From: CAZRIP01 sp964600165 | Lineage (GTDB): Bacteria > Elusimicrobiota > Elusimicrobia > UBA1565 > UBA9628 | NCBI GenBank assembly: GCA_964600165.1 | Contig: CAZRIP010000002.1 | Location: forward strand, 1-64,000 | Reading direction: 5' to 3' | Length of the DNA stretch: 64,000 bases | Part shown: positions 1 to 7,762 of the stretch, one piece after another | How positions within the stretch are numbered: position 1 is the first letter of the stretch | Layout: the number at the start of each line of letters is the position of its first letter | Notes under the pieces: generated by a model | Seen by the model: the letters and a program-made list of their open reading frames with translations, nothing else | What the model was told of the DNA's origin: nothing | Databases searched by the model: none | Program-made: the position numbers and the translations under genes

Positions 1-2053
1 CGTCGCCTTCGGCGGGCTTCTCGTTCTCCAGCACGAGCGTCCACACTTTGCGCAGGAAGCGGCTGACGCCCTCGATCGAGCGCATGTCCCAGGGCTTGGA
101 TTGCTCGAAGGGGCCCATGAACATCTCGTAGAGGCGGAACGCGTCGGCGCCGTACCTCTTCAACACGGCGTCGGGATTGACGACGTTCTTCTTCGACTTC
201 GACATCTTCTCGACCTGGGAGGAGAGCTTTTCCTTGGTCGCGACGAGAAAAGAATCGCCCTTCTCGTCGTAGTCGAGCTCGTCGTAAGAATGGTAGACGC
301 CCTTGGCGTCGCGGTGGGAGAATGAAAGGATCATCCCTTGATGCCGCAGCTTCTGGAACGGCTCTTTCGTCGAGACGGCGCCGATGTCGAAGAGGACCTT
401 GTGCCAGAAGCGGGCGTATAAGAGATGCAGCACGGCGTGCTCGGCGCCGCCGACGTAGCAGTCGACGGGCATCCAGGCCTTCTCTTTCTCGGGCGCCCAG
501 GCGAGCTTAGGATTCTTTGGATCGATGAAGCGCAGATAATACCAGCACGACCCCGCCCACTGCGGCATCGTGTTCGTCTCGCGCTTGGCCGCGCCGCCGC
601 ACTTCGGGCATTTCACGTTGACCCAGGAGTCGATCGCGGCCAGCGGCGACTCGCCCGTGCCCGTCGGCTTATAATCTTGGACATCCGGAAGAAGCACGGG
701 GAGGTCGCGCTCCGGGACCGGGACGATGCCGCACTTCGCGCAATGGATGACCGGGATCGGCTCGCCCCAGTAGCGCTGGCGCGAGAAGATCCAGTCGCGC
801 AGCTTGAACTGGATCTTGCGGCGGCCGAGCTGGTTCTTCTCGAGCCAATCGATGATCGTTTCTTTGGCTTTGGGCGTGGGCATGTCGTCGATCAAGGGAG
901 AGTTGACGGCGACGCCGTCGGCGGTGAACGCGCCCTCGGGCCAGCGCGGTCCTTCCGCCGGCCGGACGACTTGGATGATCTGGAGGTGGAATTTGTCGGC
1001 GAACTCCCAGTCGCGCTCGTCGTGCGCCGGGACGGCCATGATCGCGCCCGTGCCGTAGCCGCCGAGGACGTAGTCGGCGATCCAGACGGGGATCCTCTTC
1101 TGATTGAGCGGATTGAGCGCGTAGGCGCCCGTGAAGACCCCGGTCTTCTCCTTCTGCAGCTCGGTGCGCTCGAGGTCGGACTTGCTCCGCGCGGCCTCGA
1201 CGTAGGCCCGGACTTTGTCGCTCTGCTCGGGCGTCGTGACCTTGTCGACCTCCGGATGTTCCGGCGCGATGACCATGTAGGTCGCGCCGTAGACGGTGTC
1301 GGGGCGCGTGGTGAAGACGGTCAGGGAGTCGCCGTTCTCGAGTTTAAACCGGATCTCCGCGCCTTCCGAGCGGCCGATCCAGTTGCGCTGCATGGCGAGC
1401 GTCGAGGCCGGCCAATCGAGGCCGTCCAAGTCCTTCTCCAGCCGGTCCGCGTACTCGGTGATCTTGAGGACCCATTGCCGCAGGCTCTTGCGCTCCACCT
1501 TGGAGCCGCAGCGCTCGCACTGGCCGCCGAAGACCTCCTCGTTGGCCAGGCCGGTCTTGCACGAGGGGCACCAGTTGATCGGCGCCGTCGTCTCGTAGGC
1601 CAGGCCTTTCTCGAAGAGCTTGAGGAAGATCCACTGCGTGCATTTGTAGTAGGCGGGATCGGTGGTGTTGACTTCGCGGTCCCAGTCGTAGGAAAACCCC
1701 AGCGACTTGATCTGCCTCTTGAAGTTGGCGACGTTGCGCTCCGTGACCACGCGCGGGTGCGTGCCCGTCTGCAGCGCGAAGTTCTCGGCCGGCAGGCCGA
1801 AGGCGTCCCAGCCCATCGGGTGCAGCACGTCGAAGCCCTGCATCCTCTTGGCGCGGCAGAGGATGTCCGTGGCCGTGTAGCCTTCGGGATGGCCGACGTG
1901 CAGGCCGTCGGCCGAAGGATACGGGAACATGTCGAGGCAGTAGAATTTCTTGCCCGGGCGCGGGAGGTCCGGCGCCTTGAAAAGGCCTTCTTTTTCCCAG
2001 CGCGCCTGCCATTTCGGCTCGAGCTCGGCGAAGGGGATGTGCTCGACTTTCAC
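1..2053 (-). CDS. leuS: Leucyl-tRNA synthetase, C-terminal part cut by window edge
   Basis: Class I aminoacyl-tRNA synthetase that charges tRNA-Leu in the cytoplasm. The minus-strand frame is open from the GTG at 2053 to the window edge, giving about 684 residues of a family usually 800-880 long, so the anticodon-binding C-terminus lies outside. The class I HIGH motif appears as HVGH at residues 52-55 and the KMSKS motif is intact at about 616-620, in the same frame, so no frameshift separates them. Two Cys pairs (CPSC and CERC) near residue 160-180 match the zinc insertion. The GTG start is preferred because it is the first in-frame start before the conserved N-terminus and a TAAAAT -10 box ends 7 bases upstream. 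The identification is very safe; the missing end cannot be judged. Confidence 0.97.
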   Translation of the reverse strand, partial: MKVEHIPFAELEPKWQARWEKEGLFKAPDLPRPGKKFYCLDMFPYPSADGLHVGHPEGYTATDILCRAKRMQGFDVLHPMGWDAFGLPAENFALQTGTHPRVVTERNVANFKRQIKSLGFSYDWDREVNTTDPAYYKCTQWIFLKLFEKGLAYETTAPINWCPSCKTGLANEEVFGGQCERCGSKVERKSLRQWVLKITEYADRLEKDLDGLDWPASTLAMQRNWIGRSEGAEIRFKLENGDSLTVFTTRPDTVYGATYMVIAPEHPEVDKVTTPEQSDKVRAYVEAARSKSDLERTELQKEKTGVFTGAYALNPLNQKRIPVWIADYVLGGYGTGAIMAVPAHDERDWEFADKFHLQIIQVVRPAEGPRWPEGAFTADGVAVNSPLIDDMPTPKAKETIIDWLEKNQLGRRKIQFKLRDWIFSRQRYWGEPIPVIHCAKCGIVPVPERDLPVLLPDVQDYKPTGTGESPLAAIDSWVNVKCPKCGGAAKRETNTMPQWAGSCWYYLRFIDPKNPKLAWAPEKEKAWMPVDCYVGGAEHAVLHLLYARFWHKVLFDIGAVSTKEPFQKLRHQGMILSFSHRDAKGVYHSYDELDYDEKGDSFLVATKEKLSSQVEKMSKSKKNVVNPDAVLKRYGADAFRLYEMFMGPFEQSKPWDMRSIEGVSRFLRKVWTLVLENEKPAEGD

Positions 2054-2060
2054 GGATGAT

Positions 2061-2066
2061 ATTTTA
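2061..2066 (-). promoter_or_regulatory. -10 element of leuS, leaderless arrangement
   Basis: On the minus strand TAAAAT is followed by exactly 7 bases and then the leuS GTG, so transcription would start at or next to the start codon. No clear -35 box is seen. This is one of many such arrangements in the window. Confidence 0.5.
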
Positions 2067-2098
2067 CCTTAATAGCGGCCGTTGATCGGAGGGCTGCG

Positions 2099-2130
2099 AA
2101 TCTCGACTTACCCCGGGGTAAGTCGAGATT
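2099..2130. repeat. Perfect 32-bp palindrome after ybeY
   Basis: The left half AATCTCGACTTACCCC is followed directly by its exact reverse complement, with no loop. It overlaps the ybeY stop codon and fills much of the short gap before leuS. As RNA it could fold into a very stable hairpin ending the phoH-ybeY transcript, but no T-run follows on either strand. A dimeric protein-binding site is the alternative. Confidence 0.8.
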
Positions 2131-2548
2131 ACAGGACTTGAGCGAGCAGTCGGTCTTGAAGCCTGAACATCGCCGCCTTCTGCTTCGCCGTCGCGTCGTC
2201 GTAGCCGAGGAGATGCAGCGAGCCGTGCGCGGCGAGCGTCAGCACCTCGGTCAGCACGGGGTGCCCCATTTCATCGGCCTGAAGCCGGGCTTTATACGCA
2301 GAGATGTAGACGTCGCCGAAGGCGTCCGAGCCGTCCTCGTCCGGGTAGCGGAAGGCGATGACGTCGGTGTCGTGGCCGTGGTCGAGGAAGCGCCGGTTCA
2401 TCGCGAACATGCGCCGCCGATCCAAGAAAACGACGTTGAGCTCGCCGCGGCCTTTTTTGCCGATCGCTTTGAGGCAGATCTTCTCGATGAGCTTGGGCTT
2501 GCGCGCCGCGGCCGGCAGCAGGCTGAGGTTGTGGACGAGGACCTTCAC
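2129..2548 (-). CDS. ybeY: YbeY-like endoribonuclease / rRNA maturation factor, divergent active site
   Basis: Member of the UPF0054/YbeY family, metal-dependent proteins acting in 16S rRNA 3' end maturation and ribosome quality control. The 139-residue length is normal, and both the GDVYIS segment and the HGSLHLLGYD block are present. The usual third metal ligand (His after GYD) is Asp118 here, while His108 and His112 are kept. The conserved Arg that follows N-x-x-[FY] is Leu55. These changes could alter metal choice or activity. The ATG overlaps the phoH stop by 4 bases (ATGA), so the gene is translationally coupled to phoH as in many bacteria. Family assignment is firm; full activity is uncertain because of the replaced residues. 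Confidence 0.92.
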   Translation of the reverse strand: MKVLVHNLSLLPAAARKPKLIEKICLKAIGKKGRGELNVVFLDRRRMFAMNRRFLDHGHDTDVIAFRYPDEDGSDAFGDVYISAYKARLQADEMGHPVLTEVLTLAAHGSLHLLGYDDATAKQKAAMFRLQDRLLAQVL

Positions 2549-3501
2549 CGGCGCTCCCAGCCCTCGTACGCGCGGATGATCTTTCTCACCAGAGGATGGC
2601 GCACGACGTCCTCTTCCGTCAGTCGATGGAACGCCACGCCGTCGACGTCTTTCAAGATCTCGGCCACGCGCACCAAGCCCGACACCACGCGCTCGCCGAG
2701 GTCGCTTTGCGTCAGGTCGCCGGTCACGACCATCCGGGAGCCGTTGCCCAGGCGCGTGAGGAACATCTTCATCTGCTCGGGCGTCGTGTTCTGCGCCTCG
2801 TCGAGCACGATGAACGCGTTGTCGAACGTGCGGCCGCGCATGTAGGCGAGCGGCACGATCTCGATGACCTCGGTGTCGCGCCAGATGCGGAAGCGCTCGG
2901 CCCCGAGCAGCGTGAAAAAGGCGTCGTATAGAGGGCGGAGATAAGGGTCGACCTTCTCCAAGAGCGCTCCGGGCAGAAAACCGAGCTTCTCGCCGGCCTC
3001 GACGACCGGCCGCGACAGGATGATCCGCCCGACTTGGCGCGACTCCAAGGAGCGCAGCGCGGCCGCCACCGCGAGAAACGTCTTGCCGGTTCCGGCCGGG
3101 CCGATGCCGAAGACGAGGTCGTGAGTAAGCATCGCGTCGACGTACTTCGTTTGGTTGGGCGTGCGCGGACGGATGATCTTGCCCGCGGCGGAGCGGTAGA
3201 CTCCGTCTTCCGGCAGCGTCGGCGCGTCGAGGTTCATGCCGTCGGGACGGTCGGGCTCGCCGGCGGCCGGCGCGCGGCCGTGGCGTATGACGGCGAGCTG
3301 GGCGCGCAGGCGTTTGAACGCCTTCTCGACCCTGGGAGAGGCGCCCTTGACGGCGAGCTTGAGCTCGCCGGTCTGCACGTCTTGCCGCAGGAACATCTCC
3401 ACGCCGAAGTCGCGCTCCATCTGCCGCAGCATGGCGTCCTGCTCGCCGAGCAAGGCGAGCGCTTCTTGGGGATTCTGAAGAGTCAGGCGCTTGGTGACCA
3501 T
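2545..3501 (-). CDS. phoH: PhoH-like ATPase
   Basis: Cytoplasmic PhoH-family P-loop ATPase, usually linked to RNA metabolism and found beside ybeY. Of its 318 residues, Walker A GPAGTGKT lies at 134-141 and Walker B IVLDEAQN near 231-238. The approximately 110-residue N-terminal extension is typical of PhoH proteins with a KH-like nucleic-acid domain. A longer frame with an ATG at 3624 exists, but the chosen ATG at 3501 gives the conserved N-terminus and has AGGA 6-9 bases upstream. The gene starts inside the 3' end of the GH57 gene (19-base overlap) and its stop overlaps the ybeY start, implying one operon in the order GH57, phoH, ybeY. Confidence 0.95.
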   Translation of the reverse strand: MVTKRLTLQNPQEALALLGEQDAMLRQMERDFGVEMFLRQDVQTGELKLAVKGASPRVEKAFKRLRAQLAVIRHGRAPAAGEPDRPDGMNLDAPTLPEDGVYRSAAGKIIRPRTPNQTKYVDAMLTHDLVFGIGPAGTGKTFLAVAAALRSLESRQVGRIILSRPVVEAGEKLGFLPGALLEKVDPYLRPLYDAFFTLLGAERFRIWRDTEVIEIVPLAYMRGRTFDNAFIVLDEAQNTTPEQMKMFLTRLGNGSRMVVTGDLTQSDLGERVVSGLVRVAEILKDVDGVAFHRLTEEDVVRHPLVRKIIRAYEGWERR

Positions 3502-5792
3502 GTCGTCCTTTCCGAGAAGTTGAGCTTTTCGCCGAGGGCGGCGGCGGCCTCTCGCTCGCCGGGAAGCGCGTCGCGCGCGGCGAGCGCCGCGCGCCAGCGC
3601 CAGAAAAAATCCTGCAGGCGCCATAGGCTCACGCCGATGCGCTCGCGCTCGAAGACCTCGGCCCAGACTAGCGCGCGCGCCATTAAGCCGAGCGGCGCGC
3701 CCTCGATCATCGTCTCCAGCCTTTCATATAAGGCTTCTCGCGCCCGCTCGATCCACGGCAGCTGATCCGGCTGGAGCTTGAGCTCCTTGGCGACTTCCAG
3801 CAGCGCGAGCAGCTTGTCGTCGCCGGAAAAATCGTGGCCCATGGCGAAGATCGCCTCGCCCCAGCGCCGGAGGAAATCGCGCCGCTCGCGCGGGAGAAGC
3901 GGCGAGGGCGTCAGCAGGCGCAGCGCCTGGCGGCGCTCCTCCGCGAAAAGCGCGTCGAGGCCGAAGCTCGACGCGCCGAACGCATCGTCGAGCGCTCTGG
4001 TAAAATCGTCGTCGGAGACTTCATGGAACGCCTTTTCGAGCGCCGCGGCGTCGACATCAGGCGCGCCCACGCGGCAAGAGAAATCCAGGCGATCGAGTCG
4101 CCAGACGACGGCCGTCGCTTCGAAAATCTCCTGCGTATCGCTATCCTTCACGGAGATCCGCTGCCACGAGAAAAAGCGGTCGCGCTCGGCGCGGCCGGGC
4201 TTGGACGCCTTGCCCTGCGCCGAGAGCTTGGCCGAGAAACGCGGCGTCGCCGCGGGCGGCGCGCCGATGTGGTCGAGCAGCGCGAAGTGCGCGGCGGCGC
4301 GGCGGCCGTCCGCGGCGTTGGGGGCGGCGAGCTTGCGATACGCCGCCGCGCCGTCCTTGAGCTTCTTGACGTTCGAGGGGGCCTGGGCGAGGTTCTCCAA
4401 AAAAGACGGCTCCAGGTCCTCGCCGAAGCGCTTGGCGAGCTCGACGGCCCGGCCAGCGAATTTGAGGCATTGCACGGCCTCGATCCCAGAGACGTCGTCG
4501 AAGAACCAGCCGCAGCTCGTGAACATCGCGAGCCGGTGGCGCTGAAGCTCGAGCAGCGCGAGCGCGTCGGCCTTTTCCGAAGCCGAGAGCGGCTTGCGCG
4601 CCTCGGCGGCCAGGAACCGCGAGGGCTCTTGCGAGAAGAGCCGGCGCGCGTAGCGGTCCCGCGCGCGCCAATAGTCGATGAAATAATCGCCGGCTCGTTT
4701 CTCGTAGACGGAGTCGATCTCGGCGGCGAGGGCGTCGAAGGCCGCCCGCAGCGGTCCGCGCCACTCCTGTCTCCATTTCGGCAGATGAGACGAACGGCAG
4801 CCGCAGTCCTCGGTCCAGCGCCCGAGGCCGTGCTCGCAGCTCCAGGCCGTGCGCGGGCTGATCTCGACCTCCTGCGGTGGAGGGAAGCGCGAAAGATAAG
4901 CCGCGTAGTTGGTGACCGTCAGGCCCGCCTGCTCGGCGCCGACGAGCGTGCGACCCAGCACCGCCGCGCCGGCGCGATGGTGGTGGCCGAAGAACTCTCC
5001 GTCCGTGGCCACGTTGACGAGCTGCGTCGAATCGTCGGGGTGAAAGCGCGCGGCGATCTTCTTGAGTAAGTTATCGGGCTTGTCGAAGGCCGTGCCGTCG
5101 ATCACGCTCTCGTGGAGCCCGCGGTGAAGGAAGAAGATCGCGAGCTCCTTGCCCGGCCGCTCGCGCGAGCGCCACCGGTACGGCCGCGTCGGGATCAGCG
5201 TCTTTTCGGCGGCGTCCTTCCACGCGTCCTCACCGATCGTCCGCACGCGCGCGGCCTGGCGCGGATCGAGGATCGTGAAGCCGATCCCCTCGTCGAGCAG
5301 GACCTCGAGGGTCTCGTCGTCGACGCCGGTCTCCGGCAGCCACATGCCTTCGGGGCGGCGACGGAAGCGCTGCGTGAAATCGTCGATCCCCCAGCGCACG
5401 AGCGTGCGCTTGTCGCGCAGGGTCTGCAGCGGCAGGATGGCGTGGATGTAAGGCTGCGCGATCGCGTTGCCGAAGCCGCGCTCCTTGACGCTCTCGGCGT
5501 CGGCCTGGATGATCTCGGCGTAAAGCGCCGGACGCCGGCGCTCGAGCCAGGACAAGAGCGTGGGGCCGAAGTTGAAGCTCATGCGCCGGTAGTTGTCGGC
5601 CATGTCGACGATGCGCCCCTCGTCGTCGGGGATGGGGCAGCGCGCGTTGGGGCCGTAGCACTCCTCGGCGATGCGCTCGTTCCAATCGCGGTAGGGGACC
5701 GCCGAGTCCTCGGGATCGACCTCGCCGGTCCAAGGGTTCTCGCGCGGGGGCTGGTAGAAGTGGCCGTGCACGCAGACGAACTTATTCTTCAC
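3483..5792 (-). CDS. GH57-family glycoside hydrolase with DUF3536
   Basis: Large cytoplasmic protein (769 residues from the GTG at 5792) of the glycoside hydrolase 57 type, opening with HGHFYQPPRENPW, the hallmark of the DUF3536-containing subgroup. Members act on alpha-glucans or related polymers; the exact substrate of this subgroup is not established. No signal peptide is visible. With glgC about 4 kb away, a role in glycogen handling is possible but is inference. An in-frame ATG at 5810 would add six residues, but a perfect TATAAT box lies inside that extension and ends 7 bases before the GTG, so I take the GTG as the real start. phoH follows with overlap. Confidence 0.88.
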   Translation of the reverse strand: MKNKFVCVHGHFYQPPRENPWTGEVDPEDSAVPYRDWNERIAEECYGPNARCPIPDDEGRIVDMADNYRRMSFNFGPTLLSWLERRRPALYAEIIQADAESVKERGFGNAIAQPYIHAILPLQTLRDKRTLVRWGIDDFTQRFRRRPEGMWLPETGVDDETLEVLLDEGIGFTILDPRQAARVRTIGEDAWKDAAEKTLIPTRPYRWRSRERPGKELAIFFLHRGLHESVIDGTAFDKPDNLLKKIAARFHPDDSTQLVNVATDGEFFGHHHRAGAAVLGRTLVGAEQAGLTVTNYAAYLSRFPPPQEVEISPRTAWSCEHGLGRWTEDCGCRSSHLPKWRQEWRGPLRAAFDALAAEIDSVYEKRAGDYFIDYWRARDRYARRLFSQEPSRFLAAEARKPLSASEKADALALLELQRHRLAMFTSCGWFFDDVSGIEAVQCLKFAGRAVELAKRFGEDLEPSFLENLAQAPSNVKKLKDGAAAYRKLAAPNAADGRRAAAHFALLDHIGAPPAATPRFSAKLSAQGKASKPGRAERDRFFSWQRISVKDSDTQEIFEATAVVWRLDRLDFSCRVGAPDVDAAALEKAFHEVSDDDFTRALDDAFGASSFGLDALFAEERRQALRLLTPSPLLPRERRDFLRRWGEAIFAMGHDFSGDDKLLALLEVAKELKLQPDQLPWIERAREALYERLETMIEGAPLGLMARALVWAEVFERERIGVSLWRLQDFFWRWRAALAARDALPGEREAAAALGEKLNFSERTTWSPSA

Positions 5793-5799
5793 CGCCCTC

Positions 5800-5805
5800 A
5801 TTATA
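5800..5805 (-). promoter_or_regulatory. -10 TATAAT of the GH57-phoH-ybeY operon
   Basis: Perfect TATAAT on the minus strand, 7 bases before the GTG at 5792. It lies inside the frame that would be used from the upstream ATG at 5810, which argues against that ATG. Confidence 0.6.
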
Positions 5806-5819
5806 CTCATGGCCGCGCC

Positions 5820-5848
5820 TTGACGCGCGGTCGTAACCCGCTTACACT
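5820..5848 (+). promoter_or_regulatory. Sigma70-type promoter of the hybrid kinase gene
   Basis: TTGACG (5820-5825), a 17-base spacer and TACACT (5843-5848), then 7 bases to the ATG at 5856. The predicted transcription start falls on or next to the ATG. It is divergent from the GH57 promoter. Confidence 0.65.
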
Positions 5849-5855
5849 GGAGGCT

Positions 5856-6962
5856 ATGAAAGCCCCCTTGATCCTGGTGGTCGAAGACGACATCGCCATC
5901 CAGGGCTTCTGCCAGACCGTCCTCGAAAGCGCGGGCTTTCGCGTCAACGCCGTGGCCACGGCGGCCGACGGATTCGAGAGCTTCAAGAAGGACCCTCCGG
6001 ATCTCATCGTCCTGGACTACGCGCTGCCCGACGGCAACGGCATGGACCTAGCCAAGAAGATGGGCTTGGACGGCAAGAAGTCGATCCCGTTCCTTTTCCT
6101 GACGGCGCGCCAGGACCTCAAGACGAGGCTCGAGTGCTTCCAGCTCGGCGCGCACGACTACATCCAAAAGCCCTTCGCCGTCGAGGAGGTGCTCGCGCGC
6201 GTGAAGGTCCACCTCAAGATCAAGTCGTCTTACGACGAGGTGGCTAACAAGAACTACGAGCTCGAGCTGCGCGAGCGCGCGCGCCAGGACCTCACCGACA
6301 TGCTGGTGCACGACCTCAAGGCGCCGTTGACCTCGATCCAAGGCACGCTCGAGCTGATCACGGCCCGCGGCCTGATCTCCGGCGATGCCTACAAGAACCT
6401 GCTCAGCTACGCGGGTACGGCGGCGGAGTTCATGCTGCTCATGCTCAACGACCTGCTCGACATCGGCCAAGCGTCGTCGAGCGTCGGCCTGAAGGTCGAA
6501 AAAAGCGAGACCGAGGTCTCCGCGCTCTTCGACAAGCTCGTCGCGCTGTTCGCGGGACGAACGCAGAAGCTCGGGGTCGCGCTCGAGCCTCAGCTCGAAT
6601 CGGCGGCGATGACGGTCGTGACCGACCGCAACTTGGTCTTTCGCATCCTCGCCAACCTGATCCAGAACGCCTTGAAGGTCTCGCCGAAAGGGGAGAAGGT
6701 CCTTCTCCTGGGCGCGGAGCGCGACGGCCTCGCGCGGTTCTCGGTCGCCGACCGCGGCCGCGGCGTCCCGGCCGCGGACAAAGAGCGCATCTTCGACAAG
6801 TACACGACGACCGCCAAGCGCAACATGATGGAATCCGGCTCCGGCGTGGGCCTGACGTTCTGCCGGCTCGCCGCGAAGGCGTTGGACGGCAAGGTCTGGG
6901 TCGAGGACCGTCCCGGCGGCGGCAGCGTATTCGTCCTCGAGGTGAAATGCCTGGCGAGTTAG
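5856..6962 (+). CDS. Receiver domain-histidine kinase hybrid
   Basis: Soluble signalling protein of 368 residues with an N-terminal CheY-like receiver (phosphoacceptor Asp54, acidic DD at 11-12, conserved Lys in QKPF near 105), a short linker, a HisKA dimerisation domain (H-box His152 in DMLVHDLKAP) and a HATPase_c domain (NLIQNALK, DRGRGVP and GVGLTF). No membrane segment or sensor domain is visible, so the receiver itself is probably the input: another kinase phosphorylates Asp54 and controls the kinase half. The ATG at 5856 fits both the receiver start and the promoter spacing. A much longer open frame upstream is antisense to the GH57 gene and is not used. The stop overlaps the next gene by 16 bases. 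Confidence 0.92.
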   Translation: MKAPLILVVEDDIAIQGFCQTVLESAGFRVNAVATAADGFESFKKDPPDLIVLDYALPDGNGMDLAKKMGLDGKKSIPFLFLTARQDLKTRLECFQLGAHDYIQKPFAVEEVLARVKVHLKIKSSYDEVANKNYELELRERARQDLTDMLVHDLKAPLTSIQGTLELITARGLISGDAYKNLLSYAGTAAEFMLLMLNDLLDIGQASSSVGLKVEKSETEVSALFDKLVALFAGRTQKLGVALEPQLESAAMTVVTDRNLVFRILANLIQNALKVSPKGEKVLLLGAERDGLARFSVADRGRGVPAADKERIFDKYTTTAKRNMMESGSGVGLTFCRLAAKALDGKVWVEDRPGGGSVFVLEVKCLAS

Positions 6963-7666
6963 GCTGGTTTCGCGAGCTCGTCATCGATTTCAAGGACGGC
7001 CAACGCGCCACCTTCGAGATCGAGCGCCGGCCGACCGGCACGCACATCCCCGCGGTCAAGAGCCCGGCGCCGTGGACCAAGCTCGGCTACCGGAAGTGCC
7101 CCTGCTGCCCTCTTCCCGGGGACCTCGGCTGGTGCCCGGCGGCGCTTTCCCTTCAAACTACGCTCGAACGGCTGCGCCACCGCACCTCCGTCGAGATGGT
7201 CACGGCGACGGCGATCGACGAGCGCGGCCGCAAAGAGACGACGACGGCGCCGCTCCAGTCCGTGGGCGCGGTGCTCGTCCAGCTCGCGGTCTTCGCGAGC
7301 GAGTGCCCGGTCGGCCGGAGCGTCAAGCCTCATTTGGGCGGGTTGTCGCCCTTCATCCCGTCCACCGAGCTGATCCAGGCGCTGCTCGACCGGATCGTCG
7401 CCGCGGGCGGGGACGTCGAAAAGCTCGTCAAGCCGCTGCACGAGGTCTTCGTCTATCTCTTGAGCCGCCTCTCCGGCGGCAGCGGCAAGGCGAACGAAGA
7501 CGCGATCCCCAATTCCGTCGTGCGCGTCGACGCGATCGCGCAGGCGCTGGCGTTTCGCGCGCGGCGGCTCAGCGATGAGATGTCGGGCCAGCTCGGCTGG
7601 ACGGAGCGCAAGCAGCGCCCGCAAACGGGATTGTGGGGCAAGCTCCGCGGGCTTTTCGGAAGATGA
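6947..7666 (+). CDS. Hypothetical protein with CPCCPLP motif
   Basis: I do not recognise a characterised family. The 239-residue protein begins with a beta-rich segment (FKDGQRATFEIERR). It has a Cys cluster KCPCCPLP near residues 50-57 plus another Cys in GWCPAALSL, which suggests a metal site. The rest is predicted to be mainly helical and ends in a basic tail. There is no signal peptide or membrane segment. It starts inside the 3' end of the hybrid kinase gene with GAGGTG just upstream of the ATG, so the two are probably co-translated and this may be an output or partner of the kinase. That link rests on position only. Confidence 0.75.
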   Translation: MPGELGWFRELVIDFKDGQRATFEIERRPTGTHIPAVKSPAPWTKLGYRKCPCCPLPGDLGWCPAALSLQTTLERLRHRTSVEMVTATAIDERGRKETTTAPLQSVGAVLVQLAVFASECPVGRSVKPHLGGLSPFIPSTELIQALLDRIVAAGGDVEKLVKPLHEVFVYLLSRLSGGSGKANEDAIPNSVVRVDAIAQALAFRARRLSDEMSGQLGWTERKQRPQTGLWGKLRGLFGR

Positions 7667-7713
7667 TGCGGCCTTCTCGAATTTCGTCGCCGTAAGAGAT
7701 TCAATACGTGCCC

Positions 7714-7742
7714 TTGACGGAACGCCGGACCGGGGCCATACT
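7714..7742 (+). promoter_or_regulatory. Sigma70-type promoter of the exported kinase-like gene
   Basis: TTGACG (7714-7719), a 17-base spacer and CATACT (7737-7742), with a 20-base gap containing GGAGG before the ATG at 7763. It is one of the few promoters here with a conventional leader and ribosome site. Confidence 0.65.
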
Positions 7743-7762
7743 CAGGGAGCCGCCGGAGGCGC

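Noticed and set aside
425..2059. Long plus-strand open frame of over 500 codons
   Set aside because: It is antisense to leuS, whose minus-strand frame shows intact HIGH and KMSKS motifs. The plus-strand product has no domain pattern and is Arg/Val-rich, as expected of GC-rich antisense frames.
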